NCBI RefSeq assembly: GCF_026151205.1
Contig: NC_087077.1
Coordinates: forward strand, 13,368,983-13,428,982
Reading direction: 5' to 3'
Source of the DNA: Bolinopsis microptera
Lineage: Eukaryota > Ctenophora > Tentaculata > Lobata > Bolinopsidae
Length of the DNA: 60,000 bases
The notes beneath the pieces were generated by a model. It saw only the letters and a list, made by a program, of their open reading frames with translations, was not told the origin of the DNA and did no database searches. A program made the position numbers and the translations under genes. The stretch's first letter is position 1, and each line of letters starts with the position of its first letter. Shown in pieces: positions 17,601 to 29,600 of the stretch.

Positions 17601-20600
17601 TTCGTATGTGTCGGAAGTGCGGTAGCATTAAGAAAAGTGACTTCTGAAGAAGGAGGGGAGGATTTAAAACTCAGCAAACTAACAGAACTATCAGCTGCTC
17701 CCATGTATCTACATGCAGTGATCGCTGTAATAGTCACAATATGGGCTGTTGTGGCCTTGGCTAGGGCTATCCAACAAAGCAAGGTAACCAAGATGTCAGG
17801 TGATCAAAGCTCCGGTGAACAGACATCAGCATTCCAGAGGATTCAGGAGAAATTCAAAGGATGCAAAGCGATCGCTATTATCCACCTAACGTCTTTGGTC
17901 ATGGTGATTAATTTCGTCATTTATGCTCTGCAGTTTCATCTTAATCCTGAAAATGATGATGATGATGATGATGGTCTGATTAGTTTCTGTCGTAGTGCTT
18001 ACACAGCAAACATGATCATACCCTCTCTTATAGCGGCTACAAACCCTGTTATTCTGATAAAGTTTAACGATGATTTGGGAAGAAGAGTAGCATTTTGGAG
18101 GAACGATGGACAAGATACTGTTGAACGTACTCACCATTCTGTTGATACCGGACAAGTATGAGAAGGAAATTTGCCGTATTGTTAATACTGGATAGATATA
18201 ATATGAGTTAACTTTTCTAACTGTTGATACTGAACATTATAATATGTAAAGAAAGCTTTGTCAAGGGCTAGGATTAGCAAAAGAGGGCTAGGGTTAGTGA
18301 ACGAGATGTTTAAAAAAATTATTTGGAACTGGTTGTTATTGATGTGATTAATCTTATTATACTTCCGGGCTAATATGAGGAGAAGAAGCGAATATAACAA
18401 TTGACAATTGACAATTGACATTGTTATTCGATTATTAACGGTTATATTGCTGATATTTTTTATGGTATCTTATTTTACGATATAGATCTCACAAGATTTA
18501 TTGCAACCTTGCATCACCAAATTTTGTATACTAGTGTTGCGTATGATATATTTGTATTTTATGATATTTGTCCTTTTTTGCCCACTTGAGTAGGCTAATA
18601 TGAGTGTAGACTCCTATTTCTTTGTTCGCATCTAAATCATATTTGTAGTTTATACCATATTTGTAGTCTGTACCAATTATATATTTAAATTAATTGTACC
18701 ATTTCCTTGTTTCTATTGCTCGGAGTATCATGTCTTTGTTTTTAATTAAGGCAGCTTCTCACGAGACTCCACAAGCCGTTTCGGCATTTCTCATAAGATA
18801 TTTTCTTACTTTGCTAGTTTTGATTCTTCAGAAATGGCCCCCTACAGGAACACTGAACAGTACTTGCGTTCAAGTCCCTTGTGAGTTCCCTCATGGTGTA
18901 GAGAACTGGGAACGCTTATTGGACCTTTTGGCAAAGTCAGGTCCCCGTGCCATAATATCATATAATTAACTGTTATCTTTAAAAGTTTATAATATAACCG
19001 CGTGTCTAAGAAACGTACTAAAAAACGCACGGTATCTTCTGTAACATGACGTGTAAACGGAACTTGTACAAAGTGAGCAATTTAAACAAGTTAGCTTAAT
19101 TTGTAGTCTGTACCAATTATATATTTAAATTAATTGTACCATTTCCTTGTTTCTATTGCTCGGAGTATCATGTCTTTGTTTTTAATTAAGGCAGCTTCTC
19201 ACGAGACTCCACAAGCCGTTTCGGCATTTCTCATAAGATATTTTCTTACTTTGCTAGTTTTGATTCTTCAGAAATGGCCCCCTACAGGAACAGTACTTGC
19301 GTTCAAGTCCCTTGTGAGTTCCCTCATGGTGTAGAGAACTGGGAACGCTTATTGGACCTTTTGGCAAAGTCAGGTCCCCGTGCCATAATATCATATAATT
19401 AACTGTTATCTTTAAAAGTTTATAATATAACCGCGTGTCTAAGAAACGTACTAAAAAACGCACGGTATCTTCTGTAACATGACGTGTAAACGGAACTTGT
19501 ACAAAGTGAGCAATTTAAACAAGTTAGCTTAATTTGTAGTCTGTACCAATTATATATTTAAATTAATTGTACCATTTCCTTGTTTCTATTGCTCGGAGTA
19601 TCATGTCTTTGTTTTTAATTAAGGCAGCTTCTCACGAGACTCCACAAGCCGTTTCGGCATTTCTCATAAGATATTTTCTTACTTTGCTAGTTTTGATTCT
19701 TCAGAAATGGCCCCCTACAGGAACAGTACTTGCGTTCAAGTCCCTTGTGAGTTCCCTCATGGTGTAGAGAACTGGGAACGCTTATTGGACCTTTTGGCAA
19801 AGTCAGGTCCCCGTGCCATAATATCATATAATTAACTGTTATCTTTAAAAGTTTATAATATAACCGCGTGTCTAAGAAACGTACTAAAAAACGCACGGTA
19901 TCTTCTGTAACATGACGTGTAAACGGAACTTGTACAAAGTGAGCAATTTAAACAAGTTAGCTTAATTTGTAGTCTGTACCAATTATATATTTAAATTAAT
20001 TGTACCATTTCCTTGTTTCTATTGCTCGGAGTATCATGTCTTTGTTTTTAATTAAGGCAGCTTCTCACGAGACTCCACAAGCCGTTTCGGCATTTCTCAT
20101 AAGATATTTTCTTACTTTGCTAGTTTTGATTCTTCAGAAATGGCCCCCTACAGGAACAGTACTTGCGTTCAAGTCCCTTGTGAGTTCCCTCATGGTGTAG
20201 AGAACTGGGAACGCTTATTGGACCTTTTGGCAAAGTCAGGTCCCCGTGCCATAATATCATATAATTAACTGTTATCTTTAAAAGTTTATAATATAACCGT
20301 GTCTAAGAAACATACTAAAAAAACGCACGGTATCTTCTGTAACATGACGTGTAAACGGAACTTGTACAAAGTGAGCAATTTCTTTTAAACAAGTTAGCTT
20401 AATTACGCCTAATTGAACACATTAACACATTTGAATAAACGCCCCTCCATCATTAGACACGTAGTTTGATGAGGCTGATATTTAGTGGTTACCACTTGCT
20501 CACTTACCCTGTGTTAGTTTACATGAGCCAATAGTTTCAACTTTAACCATATCAAACGATTTATCGGGACCTCTATGTAATATAGCAATACTTAATTTCT

Positions 20601-23600
20601 ATAATCCTACGAATCAACACCTGACTAAGGGTTATCTTACAGGATGTTACCTTTACAGCCTATAGGGCATGTTGGAGAAATTTCATGTCAGTCAACAGAA
20701 GAAGATTTAAACGGTTTATTAATTTTATTTATGATTTCTGATTTAACCATATCTCGAGCGGCTAACCAGGGATAGGGCAAACCATCAGACGTCTTTACTC
20801 TTTATAACTCGAACCTGTTTATAATGCCGGTTATTTTGGTTTCCTTTCATCCTTTAAGTTTAACCGCGTTGAATGTTTAAAGGTCTTGCTGTTAGAATAG
20901 CTTAGCTTTGAACTTGCGTTCCTTGTTCTAAACCATCGGATAGAGGTCTTTAATTATAAATGCATTCTTGCATTTATTTTACTTATTTCTTTATTTCACA
21001 TACAATTAAACTAATTTGGGCTAAAAATTACCTTGAATGTATTATTTAAACAATTGAATACCCGGTCAGGCAGATTCAATACAAATTCTATAAAGTTTTA
21101 CTACTATACACTTTAAAGTTTTACCAAATATCTTTTATTTTATAATATTACGAATTTCATCCTATCTACCCTAACAGAAGTAAGAAGATGGCAATAGCAG
21201 AGTTATTAAAGATCAACTCCAGCCTTGGTATGTCCAACTTTTCTCCTGAAGTATGGAGAGTTGTTGACTACATGGCAGGAGCTATCCTCATTCTTTACTT
21301 CCTCCTCTCTACCATATTGAACCCAATAGTATTCTATCACTACTGGAAACTACCTTGCACCATTCCTAATAGTCTGTATCGGCTCCTTGCTATATCAGAC
21401 TTGCTGACAAATTTGGTTAGGCCCATCGTGATGGTATTTGCCCATTTCATCTCGGAGAAAATCACAGAGGTTCTACAAGAGGGTAATACCGCTTCACGGA
21501 TAATCACCGTACAAGTAAGGATGAGTATGACCATGTCGTTCACTTGCGTTGCTTTGCTAGCACTAACTCGGGCTATAAAAATTCAGTGGCCGTTCTTTCG
21601 CATCAAAAAGAGGTTGATTTTCGTTTGGCTAGGATTTATTGCTATCTTTGAGTTTGTGGTCGTGATCTGGAATATAGCTGGTGGAAAAAGAAACATCAAA
21701 AGATTCCTTTGTATCGGAAGTGCAGTAGCATTAAGAAAAGTGACTTCTGAAGGGGGAGGGGAGGATTTAAAACTCAGCAAACTAACAGAACTATCAGCTG
21801 CTCCCATGTATCTACATGCAGTGATCGCTGTAATAGTCACAATATGGGCTGTTGTGGCCTTGGCTAGGGCTATCCAACAAAGCGAGGTAACCAAGATGTC
21901 AGGTGATCAAAACTCCGGTAAACAGACATCAGCATTCCAGAAGATTCGGGAGAAATTCAAAGGATGCACAGCGATCATTATTATCAACCTAACGTCCATG
22001 ATCATGGTAATTAATATAGTCATTTTCGCTGTGCAGCTTCATCTTAAAACTAAAAATGGTGAAGATAATGGTCGAATCAGTTTCTGTCATAGTGCTTACA
22101 CTGTAAACATGATCATACCCTCTCTTATAGCGGCTACAAACCCTGTTATTCTAATAAAGTTTAACGAGGATTTGGGAAGAAGAGTAGTATTTTGGAGGAA
22201 CGATGGCAGATCTCAGCGTCAACAAGCTTTGACTCCTAACTCAAGACAAACTACACAGGTATCTCCAGAAACTGTTGAACGTGCTCACCATTCTGTTGAT
22301 ACCGGACAAGTATGAGAAGGGAATTTTCTGTATTGTTGATACCGAACAGATGTGACTATGATTTCTCTTGGAGAATTTCTCTTTAGACTCTTAACTTGCG
22401 AACAAATTGAAGCAGCAAACTTTAGGCTAGAAACTATTGAATTGAAATAATCATTCCACGTAACAACGTCTTCTTCAGTTCTCAAATTATTTGTTATATA
22501 GTAGTGTTGAAAGTATTAAAAAAAAATTTAATACTTTCAACACTACTATATAACAAATAATTTGAGAACTGAAGAAGACGTTGTTACGTGGAATGATTAT
22601 TTCAATTCAATAGTTTCTAGCCTAAAGTTTGCTGCTTCAATTTGTTCGCAAGTTAAGAGTCTAAAGAGAAATTCTCCAAGAGAAATCAAGTTCAAATGCG
22701 ACTCATAAATATAGCCCCCTTGAACTAGATGTGACTATGTGAGTTAACTTTTCTAACAATTTATATCACAAAGATATAAAACAGTATTATACTTACTGAT
22801 GTAAAGAAAGCTTTGATAACGACAATATTGACAGTTCCCAATGTTTAAAACTTAGGTATCAGCTGGCTGCACCTGCTCTGTTCCTTTGTCAGACCTGCCT
22901 CACGTGGCACATCTTAACTACCGTTCTTAGCGTTCTTGTTTACTGTAGATATCGGAGTTGGTTTATCATGTGAAGATCTTGTTTATTGCGCGGAGTTTAT
23001 TTTTGCTGTGAATTAATTTTCTTGACGTTTATTTTATTTGAGCTGTCTAATTTACTCTTCATACTCGCTGTTTTTCATAATAAGTGAACAACCCGACTGT
23101 CTGAAGACTTTAAAATTATGCTTTACCCCACTCAATGTGATAATTGAACATTTTGCTGCCCGAGTTGAGCTCCTAACTCCAATGAGAAGCCGAGTTATTT
23201 TGATTTTAAGCGCTGTAACCGCTACTATTTGCTGTTTGATGGCGCTATCGTTTTTAAACATTTTTGGGGATCCACTGAAAAATAAAAAATAAAATCTACA
23301 AGTATTTAGCTGTCTACATGCTGCAGATCATATAAATATATGTAAATATTGTTTATAAAAGTTTTTACCGACGATTATGCTACTTTAATAGTTTAATTAT
23401 CGATTACGGACAAGTTATTAGTCAGCAACGAGATTATAAAATAAGGCATAATATGGTGATGCGGTTCGTTTTTAATGCATTTTTTCAGAAACCGTTTGAT
23501 TCATTATTTAACGGGTATATATTTTACGGTCAGTTGAAATTCAGTTCTTAAAATCAAAATAACTCTGCTTCTGATTGGAGTTAGGAGCTCAACTCGGGCA

Positions 23601-26600
23601 TCAAAATTTGTAGAATTGACATATCGAGTGGAGTTTCAAAGTCCCCAGTCATCAGGTTGTTAAGTTGTTAGGCCACACCCTATTTCTAAGCATTTACTTG
23701 CAGCAATCACAATACTAATTTCAAGATATCTCGGCTTCTGATTATAGTTCGGTGCTTAGCCGGTAACAGCTGCTGTGGCTAGGATTTGGGTAGGAAACAA
23801 TAATCCCCAAATCACTCCAGTTGGAACCAAGAAATTACGACAAAGTTTACTAATTATGTACTTTGGGCTAGTATTTAACGAATCTAGTGTGTTCAAATTG
23901 TGTATGTTATCCTTAAACCAACTAACCACAATTGGAATACAACAAACCGCTCAAAGTCAATTTAGTGAATTTACCATGTTTCAACTGTTTGTTTATCTTT
24001 CCTTTCTTTTGCAAAGCTATAAGAAACCTTGGGCTGAAATCTGCGAGATTGGCGATTGCTGCTGTAGCTTATGTTAATTGATTATGTAGCTTATGTTAAT
24101 TGATTATGTAGCTTATGTTAATTGATTTGCTTAACTCTAAAATATATCAATAAGAATCATTATCAAGTGGTTATAATAGCTAATTCAGCTGCGATCTTTA
24201 GATTTATTGTATTCTGTTCATAACTATGTACTTTCTGTCTCTTGTCAGCCTTTTTCCTTCTGTGACAAATATCGTGTTACTTATCTATTTACCTCGATAA
24301 AGATGATTTAAATTTCTACTGCACAGAATAACTGCAAAAGAAGAAAAATGGCGATTATAGAGTTGATAAAGAACAACTCAAAAGTATTTAGAAGCTTGGA
24401 GATGTCCTATGATACCACGCGTGCTCTGGATTATCTTGCAGGATCTCTTCTGATCAGTTTCTTCCTTCTCTCTACCATATTGAACCCCATAGTATTTTAT
24501 CACTACTGGAAACTACCTCCCACCATTCCTAATATTCTGTATCGGCTCCTTGCTATATCAGACTTACTGACAAATATCTTTAGACCTGTCGTAGTCGCAA
24601 TCACACATTTCCAGACTAAAAGCATGGTTAGTGTCCTAGTGAACAGAACGGATATCTCAAGTGTAGCAACTGTAGTTCTTGCCATGAGTATGACCACTTC
24701 TTTAGCATCAGTAGCTCTGCTCTCACTGACCCGCGCCATCAGGATCCAGTGGCCTTTCCACCGTTTGAAGAAGAGACATGTGTACGTCTGGCTTGGATTG
24801 GTGACAATCTTTGAGTTTGTGGTAGCAGTTTGGAGCCTGACAGAGGACTTGGGAAATGTCAGATACTTCATGTGTTCAGGCACTTGTCTTGTGGCAAAGA
24901 TAGTGGCCCTTAGGGATCAAGAGAAGAGCTTAAATATTTCAGGACTTTCCTATTTATTACCCTTGCCAATGTATGTTCATGCTTTTATCTCGGTTTTGGT
25001 ATCGGTTTGGGCGATTGCTTCCCTGGCTAGCGCTATCAAGCAAAGCAAACTAATCAATAACACAGTGCTTCCTCCTACCGATGGAAGTAAACGGAAAACA
25101 CCGCTGCAAAGAATTCTTGAGAAATTTAAAGGATGCCGAGCTATCATGATCATTAACTTCACCTCCTTAATCATGGTCATATTCACAATAGTACTGTTAC
25201 TGCGAACACGAAATGCGCAGGTCCTACCTGATTATAGAGTAGACTTCTGTCATGTGTCTTATGCAGTAAATATGGGAATACCCACATTAATGGCAGCTAC
25301 CAACCCTCTTATCTTAGTTTGGTTTAATGAGGATGTAAGGGCCCGTGTTAGTACACGGGGGCTACCGGACACCTGAACCCAATTTAGACAATTTAGACTA
25401 ACCCTAACTCTAACCCTAACTCTAACCATAACCCCAACCCTAACCCCAACCCTAACCCCAACCCTAACCATAAACATTTAAGCTGATTGGTTAGTGGGAA
25501 CTGGGTTCAATTGGGTTCAGTTGTCGGTCACCCGTTGGTTGTTGTAAGAAAATCTCGAGGACGAATGGAGGTGTCGTTAGATTGCGTAAAGTTGATCCTG
25601 AGGTTGGATCTGGTCCGTAGGTTCAGAGTGAGATGTGACAGAGTTCACATTTCTTAGTCATGGTCGTATTTATTTTTGGATTGTGTATCCTGTTTTCAAA
25701 AATATATATTATGCGATTTAACCTTCAATAATGAAATCAACCTTTCAATTTATTGTTTAATTTTATCAGAGTATAATTGTTTCGCAGTGACATGAATTGG
25801 TGTCAGGAAAACAAGCCCGGATATTTGTTTACTGACTTATTTACATATTTCATGGACATCAGCAGAACTTAAAAGTTAACATGAATGTAAAACTTAATCA
25901 AAATGTCCCAAGAGATGGTATTGTTCCGATTTTTTTCAAGCCAAAATGAATATTTATTTAATTTCGCTTTGTAAAGCCCAAATTTAGGTCAATAATAATT
26001 TAATAATCCAAAAAGGAGATAAAAATAAAATTACAATATTGATGCTATTGTCCGCCCTTAGTTTCCTAGAGAGGCTGGATATTGTTGCTCAGGGTGCTGA
26101 ATTGCACCTTCTGGCACCCCATCCTGCACAATAAGGTATGTCCGGACTGGCTGTTAGGAATCTAGTGTTGCTCCTGTGGAGTGTGGACCTGTGTTCCTGC
26201 TCCTTTAGACCGGCGTCTCATGACCAGTATGTTGCTTCTTCTTGATGCTCTTTTACCACCGGCCTCTGGAAAGTCATGAAATGAAGACAGCATTTTTTTG
26301 TAATTGGCTATACAAATTCAGAAATTGAATATTATTCATTGGCGTATGAATTTAATTTAACTTGCAATATAATTATGTAGAATGTATACTACATGCTGAA
26401 TATAAATAGAAACACGCTAATAATTTCACCTGCGGGTGCGATGTTTCTCGGGATGCTCAAGGTGACTGGTATAACCAACCCAATCTTTGACAGAAGGAAA
26501 CTTCTAAAACTCTTAATCGTCAGGGTGTAAATATAAAAGTTAGACATGATATTAGTTATTAAAACGAAAAAAGCTCCCCTGTATAAAGTTACATGGAACA

Positions 26601-29600
26601 TTCCTGATTGATCCTCGTTCACAAAACCATATCCCAAGTGGTATACAGCTACAGGAAGAGTAGAGATGATATAGACAGCAGCTGTAAGGGACACCGTCAA
26701 GGCCCCTTGCCGGGGAATTCTGCTTCGAGTTCGTCTTGCTGATGTCATGGCACTAGCTAGGTACTTCAGGGTCGGAATGGTTGTCCCGATTGTGACCATG
26801 TTTGGAACGATAAGAAATACTATGGATATTATGGGTGATACAATATCCCACACATTAGCGCTGAAACAACACACGCAATAGTAAATTCTGTAGTCAAATT
26901 GCACGCCATCTTTATCAATGGCTAGTATCAGTAGAGGTGCGATAAGGGGAGGTATCCAGATGTAGCAGCATACCTGGTTAAAGGTCATCCTTGGCCAACA
27001 TGTTACTCGGAGAGGATACCTTAAAAGAAGCAGCTTACATGATGTCAACATTGCTATGTGCAACATACCTGTTATGTACCTTACTCGGGATTATTACGAC
27101 GGGTTTATTAACGACCGGTTAAAATATGGTTCGGGAAAAATATGGCGAAATTGCTCAAAACCAACCACATTTTCCCGGTCGCCATTTTACCGGTGTCCAA
27201 CCTTTCAATTTTAGATTCAAAAATTTTGTCTCAGATGTAAATTTCCTTATTAGAGATAAGCAGGTTCAGAAATTTTCGCATTGCTAAAACTTGTGAAACA
27301 AGTCGAATTATCAATAATTGTTGAAAGTAGACTCTTATCTAGCAAATTCGTTGTTTTGAATTAGCATTACATGTTTACGTGTATCAAATAACCATTATGA
27401 CTCAATTTGTAGAAAATCTTCGAAAGAATGCATCGTTCACATTGTTTAGAATTATGAATAAATGACTGATGAAACTGATTTATGTTATTGACCGTTTTAA
27501 TTAATTCGAGTTTTAATTTAACTGTTACTTTTACTTTGAGTCCTATTTCATTATGTAGAGATAGTTAATACCTAAGAAATTAAAAATTGGCGTATTTAAA
27601 TCAACTTTGACAATAAGGATATATGACAAGAATTGGGCAAAAAGGTGAATTTTTTGCAATTTTAGCCAAATGAAGTCGAAAAACCTACAACAAGTGTCCC
27701 AATAGTCTTCTTTAGTGAATATAAGACAACCATTAAAATATGAGCACCCATACCCCTAGCCTTGGGAACCCTAAAAGCTGAGTCGGCGGGTTTATTAACG
27801 ACCGGTGAAAATGTGGTTCGGGAAAAATATGGCGAAATTACCCTAAACCCGCCACTTTATCCCGGTCATAATAATCCCGAGTAAGGTAAATGGAATAGCC
27901 AAAGTAAGCTGTAACATAGCAGAGGTCGTCTCCTAGGATCCAGGAATTGGCTAGCAATGAAATAGCTGCTGGAAGAACTTTGAATAGAGCATACGCCAGA
28001 TCCGAGACTGCTATATGATGAAATATTGTGACTAAGATCTTGTTAAGTTTGAAAGAGCCTTGAATAGATGCATAGAGAATGAGAGTATCTCCGAAGAAGG
28101 ATGATAGACAAACGAAGAGATGGTAGCCAGCCCATGAGTATCTTTCTGTGTCGTTGTGGATTCCGTACGAGGTATAGTTCGCGTACTTGGTGTAATTCAA
28201 CATGATAAACAAGCGTTATCAGAACAAGATAAGAATACTGCTGGAGAGGATTATTGTTTCTCTGACTAGAGCACTCTTTCCAGTTAATCTTGGCTTTTAG
28301 GTTGGTGATTTTACGTCACAAGGCACTTAATTATTATCAAGCTTGTGCGCCTGACTTTCAGCACACCTTGTAAATACGACACAATAATACCGCTTTTTAC
28401 TTTTAAGCTTTTGATATTGTTATATGACTATCTCCATCAATCTTACTATATATAAAGCGAGACGATATATATATATATATATATATATTTATTTATCCGC
28501 ACCATTTTACTGACACCACGGCATCAACTTTAACACGGGTTTCCGCAAAAACCGTACAAAATATAAAACTGAAACTTTTTTAACTGATTCAAATGCTTTA
28601 ATGGCCTTCAAATCAGCATGAAAAAATCGAAAATCGGCCAAGGAATAAGAATTTTAGTACCCAAAATTTGGACCCCCAAGTGGTGTCAAAAACACGAATT
28701 ATATAGGTAATAATTATTTTTACTGGGAGACTTTAGGGTAGGAAACTGATCCGGCCACCAAAGAGCCTTGACACCAGTCTTAAAGGTTTGACGGGTTCCT
28801 GCTAGTATCTTTAATGCACAATAATGGTATCTTACTTTGATAACGACAATATTGACAGTTCCCAATGTTTAAAACTTAGGTATCAGCTGGCTGCACCTGC
28901 TCTGTTCCTTAGTCAGACCTGCCTCATGTGTCACATCTTAACTACCGTTCTTAGCGTTCTTGTTTACTGTAGATATCGGAGTTGGTTTATCATGTGAAGA
29001 TCTTGTTTATTGCGCGGAGTTTATTTTTGCTGTGAATTAATTTTTTTGACGTTTATTTTATTTGAGCTGTCTAATTTACTCTTCATACTCGCTGTTTTTC
29101 ATAATAAGTGAACAACCCGACTGTCTGAAGACTTTAAAATTATGCTTTACCCCACTCAATGTGATAATTGAACATTTTGCTGCCCGAGTTGAGCTCCTAA
29201 CTCCAATGAGAAGCCGAGTTATTTTGATTTTAAGCGCTGTAACCGCTACTATTTGCTGTTTGATGGCGCTATCGTTTTTTAAACATTTTTGGGGATCCAC
29301 TGAAAAATAAAAAATAAAATCTACAAGTATTTAGCTGTCTACATGCTGCAGATCATATAAATATATGTAAATATTGTTTATAAAAGTTTTTACCGACGAT
29401 TATGCTACTTTATCAGTTTAATTATCGATTACGGACAAGTTATTAGTCAGCAACGAGATTATAAAATAAGGCATAATATGGTGATGCGGTTCGTTTTTAA
29501 TGCATTTTTTCAGAAACCGTTTGATTCATTATTTAACGGGTATATATTTTACGGTCAGTTGAAATTCAGTTCTTAAAATCAAAATAACTCTGCTTCTGAT

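Larger units (their letters stand above)
22812..28460. repeat. Large tandem duplication, block A
   Basis: Starts TTTGATAACGACAATATTG and contains a + strand receptor (24348) and a convergent - strand receptor (26389-28203). Nearly the same sequence returns as block B from 28836. Block A is longer mainly because of the MITE at 27079-27886. Confidence 0.9.

Noticed and set aside
18694-20200. Repeated 66-91 codon frames
   Set aside because: They recur only because the 433-bp DNA unit is tandemly repeated; the first copy changes frame after a 7-bp difference, as expected of non-coding DNA.
23038-23292. Hydrophobic 84-codon frame (also at 29062)
   Set aside because: It has no ATG start, spans one arm of an inverted repeat element, and a single extra T changes its end in block B.
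23775-24077. 100-codon frame identical in both duplicated blocks (also 29800-30102)
   Set aside because: Identity is explained by the recent block duplication; no ATG start and no domain; it runs into a tandem repeat.
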